From assembly GCA_947476255.1 (NCBI GenBank), contig CANJPY010000007.1:1-64000 (forward strand): 64,000 nucleotides of DNA, written 5' to 3'. Below the pieces are notes generated by a model. That model was not told the origin of the DNA. It worked only from the letters and a program-made list of their open reading frames with translations, and ran no database searches. The translations under genes and the position numbers were made by a program. Of this stretch, positions 55,951 through 64,000 are shown in pieces. How positions within the stretch are numbered: position 1 is the first letter of the stretch; each line of letters begins with the position of its first letter. The DNA is from Chthoniobacteraceae bacterium (GTDB lineage: Bacteria; Verrucomicrobiota; Verrucomicrobiia; Chthoniobacterales; Chthoniobacteraceae).

Positions 55951-56739
55951 TTACTTGGGAGAACGCGCTACCGCCGGGCCATCCACGTCGAGGTAGGTTG
56001 GTGTGCTGTCTCTTCCAGGCGATTCGATGCGCAACTGTTTTAAGGTAGTGACTTGGTCGATCGACTGAATCTGCCGAACCGTTAACCTCTTTAACAAACT
56101 GCCATCGTCTCCGTAGGACTCGCTCTTGAGAAAAGCCGCGTCCGCCTGACTCACCCACACCAGAACCTCTTTGTAGGGAGAAGATACCCCCGCAGGACGG
56201 CGCACCCGTATCTTCCAGCACTTCGCCAACATGAGAGACTCTTCTCCTTCCAAGGTTGCCTGTCCCCAGTATAAAAACCTCAGAGACAGGTCCTCGTAAC
56301 AGACTCCCATGTCCGCAATATCATCCGAAAAGTTGACTTTTTTAACGGCCTCCTCGGCGGTGGAGACTTCAAGGGAGGAAGACTTCTCGCCAAAGTGAAG
56401 AGTCACCAGCATGGGCGCCGGCGGCTTGGCATTGGGGAACTCAAATCGCACCTTCGGTCCGTCCATCACCATTCGATACGAGAGAGAACGCGGACCCTTG
56501 CGCAGCTTGCCCTGCAGTGTCTGTTTGATGGAAGCTTGGGCCTCGCGCACTCCTTTGAGCAATGCGGCGGGGTCGATTTTCTGCCCTGACTCGGTCGCGG
56601 CAATTACAGATCCGCCTCCGAAAAAATCGACAGCCTCCCCGGCGACTAGCAAAGTAGCCGCCCTCAAAAACAGACGCATGCCGCCGATGCAGGCAAAATT
56701 CCCCAAGGTTTTCCATTTCATACAACGTCGAGCACTCAT
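55951..56739 (-). CDS. LolA-like outer-membrane lipoprotein-sorting family protein
   Basis: This 262-residue exported protein starts MSARRCMKWKTLGNF; 56721 is an alternative start. The N-terminal hydrophobic segment is followed by a LolA/LolB-like beta-sheet pattern: LSYRMVMDGPKVRFEFPN, VNFSDDIADMGVCYEDLSLRFLYWGQATLEGEESLMLAKCWKIRVR and YKEVLVWVSQADAAFLKSESYGDDGSLLKRLTV. The DLSLRFLYW segment and the KS.xxxDxxGxLLKxxxV ending are typical of the subgroup annotated as outer membrane lipoprotein-sorting proteins. A role in lipoprotein or lipid handling in the periplasm is inferred. It is divergent from the PAP2 gene. Confidence 0.72.
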   Translation of the reverse strand: MSARRCMKWKTLGNFACIGGMRLFLRAATLLVAGEAVDFFGGGSVIAATESGQKIDPAALLKGVREAQASIKQTLQGKLRKGPRSLSYRMVMDGPKVRFEFPNAKPPAPMLVTLHFGEKSSSLEVSTAEEAVKKVNFSDDIADMGVCYEDLSLRFLYWGQATLEGEESLMLAKCWKIRVRRPAGVSSPYKEVLVWVSQADAAFLKSESYGDDGSLLKRLTVRQIQSIDQVTTLKQLRIESPGRDSTPTYLDVDGPAVARSPK

Positions 56740-56766
56740 AGTTTCCTTTACCTTTTCACGAACCTA

Positions 56767-57450
56767 ATGGACAGCCACCTTCTTTTTTTGCTCAACAGCA
56801 AGTGGACGCATCCTTTTCTGGATCGCCTGTTGGGCGTTCTGTCTTGCATGGATTTCTGGATGCCTCTGTTTGGACTCGGCGCGGGCCTTCTTGTTTGGAA
56901 ATTCAAAGTTCGCGGCGCCGCTTGCCTTGTTTTTATCGCAATTGCCGTCCTTGGAAATGAGGAACTGATCTCTCAACCGCTTAAAAACTGGACCGCACGC
57001 GCCCGGCCGCATCAGGCGTTGGAAGGCGTTCGTCGGGTGGAAATGGCTCATATTAAACCGAGATTGTTCGCAGTTTTTGCGCCGATGCAAATCAGCCACT
57101 CCGGCCCCCCCAGTCTGGATGCCTCCCCAAAACGCTCCTTCCCCTCCTCACACACCCTCAATGCAGTCACACTCGGCCTGACCTTCGCTCTCTTGTTTCA
57201 AGCGCGTCTCTGGCTCTGCCTTCCCTTGCTCATGGCTTGGTCCCGCGTGTACACGGGCGCTCACTGGCCCAGCGACGTGTTAGCCTCCCTTGCCATTGGG
57301 CTCGTCTTTAACGGTGCCCTGCTCCTTGCCGCGGAGTGGGTGTGGCGAAAACTTCTTCCACGCTACCACACAGAATGGGTGCACCGCTGGCCCTCTTTTC
57401 TGTTACCCTTCTGCGTCACCTTTCCTCCCGTCCGAGATTCAAGAGCTTAA
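56767..57450 (+). CDS. PAP2-family membrane phosphatase
   Basis: This 227-residue protein has about five or six membrane segments and the three-part phosphatase signature: KNWTARARP, PSSHT and SRVYTGAHWPSDVLA. Family members dephosphorylate undecaprenyl-diphosphate, phosphatidylglycerol-phosphate or other lipid phosphates at the outer face of the membrane. The GT39 gene begins nine bases after the stop, so recycling of the polyprenyl carrier for that transferase is a reasonable guess. Confidence 0.9.
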   Translation: MDSHLLFLLNSKWTHPFLDRLLGVLSCMDFWMPLFGLGAGLLVWKFKVRGAACLVFIAIAVLGNEELISQPLKNWTARARPHQALEGVRRVEMAHIKPRLFAVFAPMQISHSGPPSLDASPKRSFPSSHTLNAVTLGLTFALLFQARLWLCLPLLMAWSRVYTGAHWPSDVLASLAIGLVFNGALLLAAEWVWRKLLPRYHTEWVHRWPSFLLPFCVTFPPVRDSRA

Positions 57451-57459
57451 ACCCTTTTC

Positions 57460-59064
57460 ATGAACCCAAAACGCTGGCTTTTTACCGCCCTCGCTCTCCT
57501 CACCATCCTGCGTATCTGGATGACAGGAAACATGGAACTCGCTCCTGACGAATCCTATTACTACTTGTGGAGCCAGCACCCCGATGTTTGTTACTTCAGC
57601 AAGGGCCCCGGGGTAGCGGCCGCCATCCGCATCGGCACCGATCTCTTGGGGGCCACAGAACATGGGGTGCGCTTCCTGAGCCCGCTCCTCTCGCTCGCGA
57701 CGAGCCTGCTCCTGTTTCTTTTCGCACGCCGCCTTTTTTCCGAGCAAATCGCGGTTTGGACGGCCCTCGCCATGAACTTCCTGCCGATTCTCCAAGTCGG
57801 CAGCGTCGTCATGACTATTGATCCCCTCTCCATTTTTTTCTGGACCGCAGCCCTCTTCACTTTCTGGCTGGCGCTGGAAAGATCGACTTCCCCAGAAGAC
57901 GAACATCTCCGGGAGGGCTGGAGCTGGTGGTGGCTGGCCACGGGCGCTCTGATTGGACTCGGTTTTCTCTGCAAATGGACCAACGCCATGCAGTTAGTCT
58001 CCATCATTCTCGTGCTTGTGTCCTGCCGCCGGATGAGGCGCCAGTTTTTCAAGCCTGGGTTCTGGCTGATGCTCCTGGTCTTTCTGGTTTTTCTGCTGCC
58101 GCCACTCCTTTGGAATGCGCAGCACCAGTGGATCACCTTTAACCACCTTACCCATAGGGGCGGGATTGGTCAGCCTTTCCGTATCCACATTGGCGAACCC
58201 TTGGCGTTTTTAGGCGCCCATGCAGGGGTGTATTCCCCGCTACTTTTTATAGCCATTGTCATCACTCTTTGCCGCGAATTCCCCAGAGCCAGAGATCATT
58301 TCAATCCTCGTTTCCTCATTGCTTTCGCCCTGCCCTTGTTGCTCATGTACTTTATCCTCTCGCTCAAAAAAGCAGGGGAAGCCAACTGGACGGCTCCTGC
58401 CATGGTTTCAGCTGGCATCCTTGCCGCGGCAGACTGGGTTGAACGGGCGCGACGCAGCGCTCATGTACGCCGCTTCTTGGGCATCAGTCTCGGGTTCGGC
58501 TTGGTTCTGAGTGTTCTCATCATGAACATCGATCTGCTGCGTTCCTTGGGGCTCCCCTACCCCTACAAAAAGGATCCCACCACCCGCTTGAGAGGGTGGA
58601 TCACCGCCGCGGACGCCGTTGAAAAAGTGCGTGCCGCGCGCGAAAAAGCCCTCGGTGCGCCCGTGTTTTTAATTGCAAACGGCCGGGGTGTCGCATCCAG
58701 CGTCGGCTTCTACCTCAAAAACAAACGGATGGAAGGCCCGGGACACCCCCCCATTTACACTCCAGAGTCCCAGTCCATCGATGACCAGTTTTCCTTCTGG
58801 CCGCGCTACGACCAGTTCGTACCCTACAAACCCGGCCAACGCCCCGCAGACGCCCTTTACACAGAAGAAGCAGGATATAACCCCTTCCACGGGCGCACTG
58901 CTCTTTTTATCTCAGACTCCACAGACAACGATGCGCCAAGTTCGATCCTCGGAGGGTTTGAAAAAGCAGAACTCATCGCCTGCGTCGATATCGAGCGCCG
59001 CGGCTGGCGGTTGCGCCAAATCCGTATTTTTGAGTGTACCAATTATCATAGCCGTTCGCTTTAA
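57460..59064 (+). CDS. GT39/ArnT-like membrane glycosyltransferase
   Basis: This 534-residue protein has about ten to twelve hydrophobic segments. The first periplasmic loop contains the acidic motif LAPDESYYYLW, where GT-C enzymes place their catalytic Asp, followed by YFSKGPGVAAAI. Such enzymes move a sugar from a polyprenyl-phosphate donor to lipid A, protein or another surface acceptor. The neighbouring GT2 enzyme could make the donor. The final ~150 residues form a soluble domain. Acceptor and sugar are unknown. Confidence 0.88.
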   Translation: MNPKRWLFTALALLTILRIWMTGNMELAPDESYYYLWSQHPDVCYFSKGPGVAAAIRIGTDLLGATEHGVRFLSPLLSLATSLLLFLFARRLFSEQIAVWTALAMNFLPILQVGSVVMTIDPLSIFFWTAALFTFWLALERSTSPEDEHLREGWSWWWLATGALIGLGFLCKWTNAMQLVSIILVLVSCRRMRRQFFKPGFWLMLLVFLVFLLPPLLWNAQHQWITFNHLTHRGGIGQPFRIHIGEPLAFLGAHAGVYSPLLFIAIVITLCREFPRARDHFNPRFLIAFALPLLLMYFILSLKKAGEANWTAPAMVSAGILAAADWVERARRSAHVRRFLGISLGFGLVLSVLIMNIDLLRSLGLPYPYKKDPTTRLRGWITAADAVEKVRAAREKALGAPVFLIANGRGVASSVGFYLKNKRMEGPGHPPIYTPESQSIDDQFSFWPRYDQFVPYKPGQRPADALYTEEAGYNPFHGRTALFISDSTDNDAPSSILGGFEKAELIACVDIERRGWRLRQIRIFECTNYHSRSL

Positions 59065-59128
59065 CGGAGGGAAACCTCACCCTCTTTTTTTGCATTCCTG
59101 TCCGTTTTAAGGAATAGATATCACCCAC

Positions 59129-59830
59129 ATGCTTTCTGTAGTCATTCCACTGTTTAACGAAGAAGACAATATCGTCCCACTTTGCGAAGAAATCACCACA
59201 GTTCTTGCAGGACGCCCTTACGAAATTGTTTTGGTCGATGACAAGTCCACTGACCGGACGCTGAAGCAAATTCCTTCCAAGCCTGAAATTCGTGTCATCG
59301 CTTTTTCAAAAAACACAGGACAAAGCGGGGCAATGTATGCGGGTATTCACGCCGCTCTTGGAGACGTGCTCATCCTGATGGACGGAGACCGGCAAAACGA
59401 CCCCTCAGACATTCCCAAACTTCTTGCGGAGCTGGACAAAGGATTCGACCTCGTCTGCGGTTATCGGGCCTCCCGGAAAGACACCCTTGTCAAAAAACTC
59501 ACCTCGCTGGTGGCCAATACCGTGCGCTCTCGTTTTACACGCGATGGCGTGCGCGACACTGGCTGCACTCTCAAGGTGCTCCGCCGCCAATGCCGCGAGG
59601 CCCTTCTTCCCTTTAATGGAATGCACCGCTTCATTCCAGCGCTGATCAAAGGCATGGGCTATCGCATCACGGAAATGCCGGTCAACCACCGCCCCAGAGT
59701 GGCTGGCGTGAGCAAGTACGGCTTCGGCAACCGCGCACTTCGGGCAACCCTGGATATGTTTGCGGTGCGCTGGTTGCTCTCGCGCCAGATCCAAATTAGG
59801 GTCGATTCCTCGCATCAGGAACCCTCCTAA
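59129..59830 (+). CDS. GT2-family glycosyltransferase (polyprenyl-phosphate sugar synthase-like)
   Basis: This 233-residue GT-A fold enzyme starts MLSVVIPLFNEEDNI. Donor-binding and metal motifs are VDDKSTDRT and LMDGDRQNDP. Motifs like those of dolichyl-phosphate-mannose synthase and GtrB follow (SGAMYAGIHAALGD, DTGCTLKVLRR, MPVNHRPRVAGVSKYG). It lacks the C-terminal transmembrane helices of GtrB. It probably loads a sugar on polyprenyl phosphate for the upstream GT39 enzyme. Confidence 0.9.
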   Translation: MLSVVIPLFNEEDNIVPLCEEITTVLAGRPYEIVLVDDKSTDRTLKQIPSKPEIRVIAFSKNTGQSGAMYAGIHAALGDVLILMDGDRQNDPSDIPKLLAELDKGFDLVCGYRASRKDTLVKKLTSLVANTVRSRFTRDGVRDTGCTLKVLRRQCREALLPFNGMHRFIPALIKGMGYRITEMPVNHRPRVAGVSKYGFGNRALRATLDMFAVRWLLSRQIQIRVDSSHQEPS

Positions 59831-59922
59831 AGGCTCTCAAAAGACTCTCGGCCGTCTGCTCTCTGCGCTCTTCTGCGTCCCTTCCTTCGGAAGTGCGCTT
59901 CCCTTACCCTTCGCTTTTTTGG

Positions 59923-61053
59923 ATGATTTACCTCGACGCAAACGCCACCACTCCTCTTGACCCGCAGGTGCTTGAATGCATGCTCCCCGCTCTTTCCCTC
60001 CACTATGGGAACCCCTCTTCGAGCCATTTCGCCGGCCGGCAAACCCGCGCGCTCATTGACACGGCGCGCGATGACCTCGCTTCCCTTCTCGGCTGCAAAT
60101 CCCACGAACTCATTTTCACCTCCGGGGGCACCGAGTCCGACAACCTTGCCATTCTCGGACTAGCCCGCGCCAATGCTTCCAAAGGCCGCCATCTCATTAC
60201 CTGCCAGACAGAGCACCATGCAGTCCTGCACGCGTTTGACTACCTAGAACGCAAAGAAAATTTCACCGTCACACGCCTTGGCGTTAATGCTCTGGGCCAA
60301 TTGGACCCAGAAAAGCTCCAATGCGCCCTGCGCCCAGACACCACTCTGGTTTCTCTCATGAGCGCGAATAACGAAACAGGGGTCAAACAACCTCTCCGCG
60401 AGATCAGCGAAATCTGCAGAAAAGCTGGCGTCTTATTTCACTCTGACGCAGTACAATCCTTTGGCAAAGAACCCTTGGATCTATCCCTTTTTGATGGCCT
60501 CAGTCTGGCTGCCCACAAGTTTTATGGACCAAAGGGGGCGGGCCTCCTTTTTCTCAAAGGGGGCATCTCCCTCGAAGCTGTCCAACTCGGAGGAAATCAA
60601 GAGGGGCAACGGCGGCCAGGCACGGAAAACCCGCCTGCAATCGTCGGCATGGCTGCGGCTGCAAAACTTGCTCTCTCCAGGCTGCACGAGGATACGACTC
60701 TCTTGGCTCCTCTACGCGACAGATTGGAGGCTGGAGTTCTTGCGCGCTGCCCTGATGTCACAGTCCATGGAGCGGGCGCCCCCAGGATTTGGAACACAGT
60801 GAATGTGAGTTTTCCCGGCTCTGACGCCGAGAGCCTTTTAATGGCGCTGGATTTAGAAGGCGTCTGCGCCTCCAGCGGTTCAGCATGCATGGTGGGTTCA
60901 TTGCAACCCAGCCACGTCCTTCAAGCAATGGGCGTTCCCCCCCACCGAGCGGCAAGCGCCGTGCGATTCTCTTTGGGAAGAACCATCACACTGGAAGACA
61001 TTGATGCCGCAATTGGCACAGTAGCCAGAGTGTGGGACCGACTAAGCGCATGA
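59923..61053 (+). CDS. cysteine desulfurase, NifS/IscS class
   Basis: The ATG at 59923 (MIYLDANATTPLD) is the family N-terminus and gives 376 residues; the GTG at 59893 adds ten unlikely residues. PLP-binding features are TSGGTESDN, the cofactor His in CQTEHHAV, SDAVQSFGKEPLD and the Schiff-base Lys in AAHKFYGPKG. The sulfur-carrying Cys lies in CASSGSACMVGSLQPSHVL. It supplies sulfur for Fe-S clusters or tRNA thiolation. Its stop overlaps the SprT-like gene start (ATGA). Confidence 0.94.
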   Translation: MIYLDANATTPLDPQVLECMLPALSLHYGNPSSSHFAGRQTRALIDTARDDLASLLGCKSHELIFTSGGTESDNLAILGLARANASKGRHLITCQTEHHAVLHAFDYLERKENFTVTRLGVNALGQLDPEKLQCALRPDTTLVSLMSANNETGVKQPLREISEICRKAGVLFHSDAVQSFGKEPLDLSLFDGLSLAAHKFYGPKGAGLLFLKGGISLEAVQLGGNQEGQRRPGTENPPAIVGMAAAAKLALSRLHEDTTLLAPLRDRLEAGVLARCPDVTVHGAGAPRIWNTVNVSFPGSDAESLLMALDLEGVCASSGSACMVGSLQPSHVLQAMGVPPHRAASAVRFSLGRTITLEDIDAAIGTVARVWDRLSA

Positions 61054-61667
61054 ATATTTTTGCAGCCTTCAGAAAACCAAATCCGCAAAAACCCACCACC
61101 CCTGAACCCCTGGGAACCTACGTCCCAGCGGTCCCGTCCCACCTCAAACCCGCCCCTGACCTGGTACGCTTAGCTCGCACTGCACTCGACAAGCTCGGGT
61201 TGGAGGCACTCGCCAAAAAACTCACCGTCTTTTGGAACCCCAGAATGCGAAGCACTGCGGGCCTGGCCTATCCAAGCAGCATCCAAATCGTCCTCAACCC
61301 CCGACTTGTGACTTTCGGCACAGCGGAGGTTGAACGCACTCTTTTTCATGAACTTGCGCATCTTGTGGCACACCATCGCTGCGGACGCCGCAAAATCGCG
61401 CCTCACGGCCCAGAGTGGCGTCAAGCCTGCCACGACCTCGGACTTCCCAACGAAACACGTTGCCACGATCTCCCTCTGCCCCGGCGAAAGCTGTTGCGTG
61501 AATTCATCTACCAATGCCCGTCCTGCGAATCCCTTTTAGAGCGGGTGCGTGCCTTCCGAAGACCAGCCGCGTGCATGGGATGCTGCAGAAAACATACCTC
61601 GGGCCGCTATGACGAGCGCTTTAAACTCGTGCGTGTGCGCCGCAACCCTACCGCATCGACCCCCTGA
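61050..61667 (+). CDS. SprT-like zinc metalloprotein
   Basis: The ATG at 61050 overlaps the desulfurase stop (ATGA) and gives 205 residues. The central SprT-like domain has the metalloprotease motif HELAHLVAHH (HExxH) followed by a further His (PHGPEWRQAC). The C-terminal zinc ribbon is CPSC...CMGCCRKH. In eukaryotes the SprT family (Spartan) cuts DNA-protein crosslinks; bacterial members are poorly characterised. Co-translation with a cysteine desulfurase may be only genomic packing. Confidence 0.85.
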   Translation: MNIFAAFRKPNPQKPTTPEPLGTYVPAVPSHLKPAPDLVRLARTALDKLGLEALAKKLTVFWNPRMRSTAGLAYPSSIQIVLNPRLVTFGTAEVERTLFHELAHLVAHHRCGRRKIAPHGPEWRQACHDLGLPNETRCHDLPLPRRKLLREFIYQCPSCESLLERVRAFRRPAACMGCCRKHTSGRYDERFKLVRVRRNPTASTP

Positions 61668-61730
61668 ACATTGAACGCACCACCACTACAGCGAGTCTGA
61701 AGAAATTGGTTCCCCCCCCTTTCCACCCCC

Positions 61731-62960
61731 ATGCGTCTTTCAAATTCCTCTCCCATCCATTTGACATACTGCCAGAACATCCACCCTGGCGAAACATGGG
61801 AAGAACACTATCAGGCACTTGCCATAAAGGCCGTCGCTGTTCAAAAGGCGCTTTCTCAAGCGAGTCCCTTCGGTCTGGGGCTTCGCCTCAGCGCCACAGC
61901 AGCGCAGGAACTCCTCACCCCGCAAGCCCTCCAGCTGGGGCGCGACCTCTTCGCGGCACAAAACCTATACCCTTTTTCAATCAATGGCTTTCCTTATGGG
62001 AAGTTTCACAGAGGCCCCGTAAAGAGCGACGTCTACGCCCCAGACTGGCAAACCCCCCAGCGCCTTCAATACACTCTGGAGCTCGGCCGTACCCTCGCAG
62101 CCTGGTTGCCGGAAGGGGTCGAGGGCAGCATCAGTACCGTTCCCGGCTCCTACGCTCCGTGGATAAAATCAAGGGATCAGCAACTCGAAATGGCCCGCAA
62201 CCTCGGAGCCGTTGCCGTTGATTTCGCCAAAATCGAAGCAGACTCAGGCCGCTTCCTCCATCTTGGTCTCGAACCCGAACCGGATTGCTTTTTAGAAACC
62301 ACCGCACAAACCATCTCCTTCTTCCAAGACGCCCTCGAGCAAGGGGCCATTGAACATATCCGCCGTGCTCTAGGCACAGGCACCGAAAGAGCTCTCGAAA
62401 TATTAAGACGCCACATCGGTGTGTGTTTCGACACCTGCCATGTCGCTCTCCAATATGAGAACCTCGCGGAATCCCTGCTCGCCTACAAACGCTCCGGAAT
62501 TCGCATTTCGAAAATTCAACTCAGTGCTGCGCTGCGCACACCCGCGACACGCGAGGGTGCTGAAGCCTTAAAAGCCTTCAGCGAACCGACCTACCTTCAC
62601 CAGGTCAAAGGCCTCAAATCCGATGGAACCGTCCACTCCTGGCCCGATCTTCCCGAGGCTCTTGAGGCTCTTGAGGCGCGTGAGCCGCGTGAGGCGCTCG
62701 CCGACACCCCTTGTCTCCAAGAAATTCGCGTCCATTTTCACGTCCCTCTTTTTGTAGCACCCTCCACGCCGCTTTCCTCCACCGCAGACACTCTTGATGA
62801 AGCCTTCTGGAAAGAAGTCCTTAATGGAGCCTGCCCCCATCTGGAAATTGAAACCTATACCTTTGATGTCCTTCCCAAAGAAGTACATCCAGGCGACATT
62901 GTGGAAAGTATCGCAAGGGAATACCGATGGGTTTTGGAAAAAATCAAACCCCTGCTCTAA
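61731..62960 (+). CDS. EboE-like TIM-barrel protein
   Basis: This 409-residue protein starts MRLSNSSPIHLTYCQNIHPGETWEEHY, closely resembling the metabolite-traffic protein EboE (xylose-isomerase-like TIM barrel). Further motifs are INGFPYGKFHRGPVKSDVYAPDW, HLGLEPEPDC, IGVCFDTCHVALQYEN and IRVHFHVPLF, with His/Glu/Asp residues suitable for a metal site. The ebo genes are linked to export or prenylation of small metabolites in several bacteria, but the reaction is not defined. The other ebo genes are not adjacent; an EboC-like gene is 54 kb away. Confidence 0.82.
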   Translation: MRLSNSSPIHLTYCQNIHPGETWEEHYQALAIKAVAVQKALSQASPFGLGLRLSATAAQELLTPQALQLGRDLFAAQNLYPFSINGFPYGKFHRGPVKSDVYAPDWQTPQRLQYTLELGRTLAAWLPEGVEGSISTVPGSYAPWIKSRDQQLEMARNLGAVAVDFAKIEADSGRFLHLGLEPEPDCFLETTAQTISFFQDALEQGAIEHIRRALGTGTERALEILRRHIGVCFDTCHVALQYENLAESLLAYKRSGIRISKIQLSAALRTPATREGAEALKAFSEPTYLHQVKGLKSDGTVHSWPDLPEALEALEAREPREALADTPCLQEIRVHFHVPLFVAPSTPLSSTADTLDEAFWKEVLNGACPHLEIETYTFDVLPKEVHPGDIVESIAREYRWVLEKIKPLL

Positions 62961-63126
62961 AAGCTGGCCCGCCCGCAGGCACCCCTGAGGGCCTTCCCTG
63001 GAATCCCAAGGTCATGCGCAGGTTTGGATTCTCCTTCTAGAAACCGCAGCGACTACCCGCAGGCGCCTGTAGCCTTAAATCCCTCACCCGAGGGTTTTGC
63101 GGTGGGCACCGAAGCGCGCTCACGCC

Positions 63127-63957
63127 CTACCCCACGGACCGCAGGCGCACCTCGCCCACGTCCAACCCCAACGACTGCTCTGCGACCTTCAAAAAGGAAG
63201 TGGAGGGATCCGTCAAGGCCACTTGCAGCCCTCCGTTTTGCCCATCCGCGCAGGAAAGCCCCCTCGCCTCAAGCACTGACTGGACCTCAAGCGCACAATT
63301 TCTCGCAGAATCCACCAATCGCACAAAAGGTCCCACATGTTTCTCCAAGGCCTTGTACAAGAGCGGATAGTGCGTGCACCCGAGCACCAGGGTATCGATG
63401 CCTTTCTCGAGCATGGGATCCAGATACCGAGCAATCACCTGCGCCGTCACCCCGTCGTCCAACCAACCCTCCTCAATTAAGGGCACCAATAGCGGGCAGG
63501 CCTGCGCCTCTACGCTCACTTCGGGCCGCAATGCGTGGATCGCCCGCTCATAAGCCCGGCTTTGTACCGTCGCACGGGTTCCCATCACCCCCACACGCTG
63601 CGTCTTGGTCGCAGCCACCGCCGCCGCCGCTCCAGGCTCAATGACCCCAATCACAGGCACATCCAACGTCTCCCTCAAGCGGGACACTGCCAAAGCCGAG
63701 GCCGTATTACACGCCACAACAATCAGTTTCGCCCCCTCCTCCAACAACATCCGACTGATCTCAAAACTGTACCGCTCGATGGTGACCGCACTTTTGCCTC
63801 CATACGGCACACGGGCCGTGTCCCCTATGTAATAAATCTGCTCTCCGGGAAGCAACCCACGCAAAGCCGCAGCCACCGTCAACCCTCCAATCCCAGAATC
63901 AAACACCCCTATTGGCAGGGCACACGACGAACGACGGATTTCAGCCTTTTCAACCAT
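63127..63957 (-). CDS. murI: glutamate racemase
   Basis: This 276-residue enzyme converts L- to D-glutamate for peptidoglycan. The two catalytic cysteine motifs are intact (VVACNTASALAVS and LVLGCTHYPLL), as is the substrate-binding IGVFDSGIGGLTV near the N-terminus. The start at 63957 adds a short lead (MVEKAEIRRSSCAL). It is convergent with the EboE gene across a 166-nt spacer in which I see no clear terminator. Confidence 0.97.
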   Translation of the reverse strand: MVEKAEIRRSSCALPIGVFDSGIGGLTVAAALRGLLPGEQIYYIGDTARVPYGGKSAVTIERYSFEISRMLLEEGAKLIVVACNTASALAVSRLRETLDVPVIGVIEPGAAAAVAATKTQRVGVMGTRATVQSRAYERAIHALRPEVSVEAQACPLLVPLIEEGWLDDGVTAQVIARYLDPMLEKGIDTLVLGCTHYPLLYKALEKHVGPFVRLVDSARNCALEVQSVLEARGLSCADGQNGGLQVALTDPSTSFLKVAEQSLGLDVGEVRLRSVG

Positions 63958-64000
63958 GATTTCAAATTTGTAGCCACCACCACACAGCCTCTGTCTCTTT

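Overview
This window reads as one continuous piece of a bacterial chromosome, most likely from the phylum Verrucomicrobia (PVC superphylum). Pointers to that phylum are a protein resembling the Verru_Chthon cassette A family directly behind rpoC, a blue-copper/sorbosone-dehydrogenase-like pair, a ThuA-domain protein and a PmoA-like (DUF6807) protein, an EboE homologue with an EboC-like prenyltransferase, and the overall flavour of the gyrA/gyrB and rpoB/rpoC products. The phylum assignment is an inference from gene content; no 16S rRNA gene is present. I saw no tRNA, rRNA, CRISPR array or prophage.

Layout. 1-4.4 kb: the 3' part of an RCC1-repeat protein with a proline-rich repeat stalk, then a minus-strand pair encoding a blue copper protein and a beta-propeller dehydrogenase. 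4.7-11 kb: plus-strand genes for a Gfo/Idh/MocA oxidoreductase, a rhodanese-like protein lacking the active-site Cys, a MauE/DoxX membrane protein, an exported Mn-type superoxide dismutase, an EboC-like UbiA prenyltransferase, NAD synthetase and an ADP-ribosylglycohydrolase. 11-18.6 kb: FKBP isomerase, a large TolB/M28/PDZ peptidase, apolipoprotein N-acyltransferase, an esterase and MiaB. 18.7-32.2 kb: the minus-strand operon rplA-rplJ-rplL-rpoB-rpoC, ending in the Verru_Chthon-like gene. The intercistronic gaps of this operon hold several strong RNA hairpins. rplK, nusG and secE are not upstream; a GH16 glycosidase gene sits there instead.

33.4-41 kb: ribH-nusB-ftsY-mutY, a Ski2-like helicase, a PhnA-type zinc protein and a DegT aminotransferase. 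40.4-44.1 kb is the most unusual stretch: a tryptophan-rich tandem-repeat gene (about 12 units of ~20 residues built on hydrophobic-Asp-Trp pentads) with an apparent one-base frameshift in a G7 tract, next to an unknown 256-aa protein, a Tyr/Pro-rich lipoprotein and another unknown protein. 44.3-47.3 kb: a minus-strand group encoding Hsp33, an Hsp70 paralogue and a double CDGSH protein. 47.4-55.1 kb: ThuA protein, gyrB, gyrA and a PmoA-like protein. 55.2-55.85 kb carries what looks like a group II intron without its reverse transcriptase, lying between convergent genes next to hairpins. 56-61.7 kb: LolA-like protein, a PAP2-GT39-GT2 set, a NifS-type cysteine desulfurase and a SprT-like metalloprotein. 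61.7-64 kb: EboE and glutamate racemase.

Most genes are housekeeping or ordinary accessory genes. The best candidates for something undescribed are the Trp-rich repeat gene with its neighbours and, second, the structured spacers of the ribosomal protein/RNA polymerase operon.
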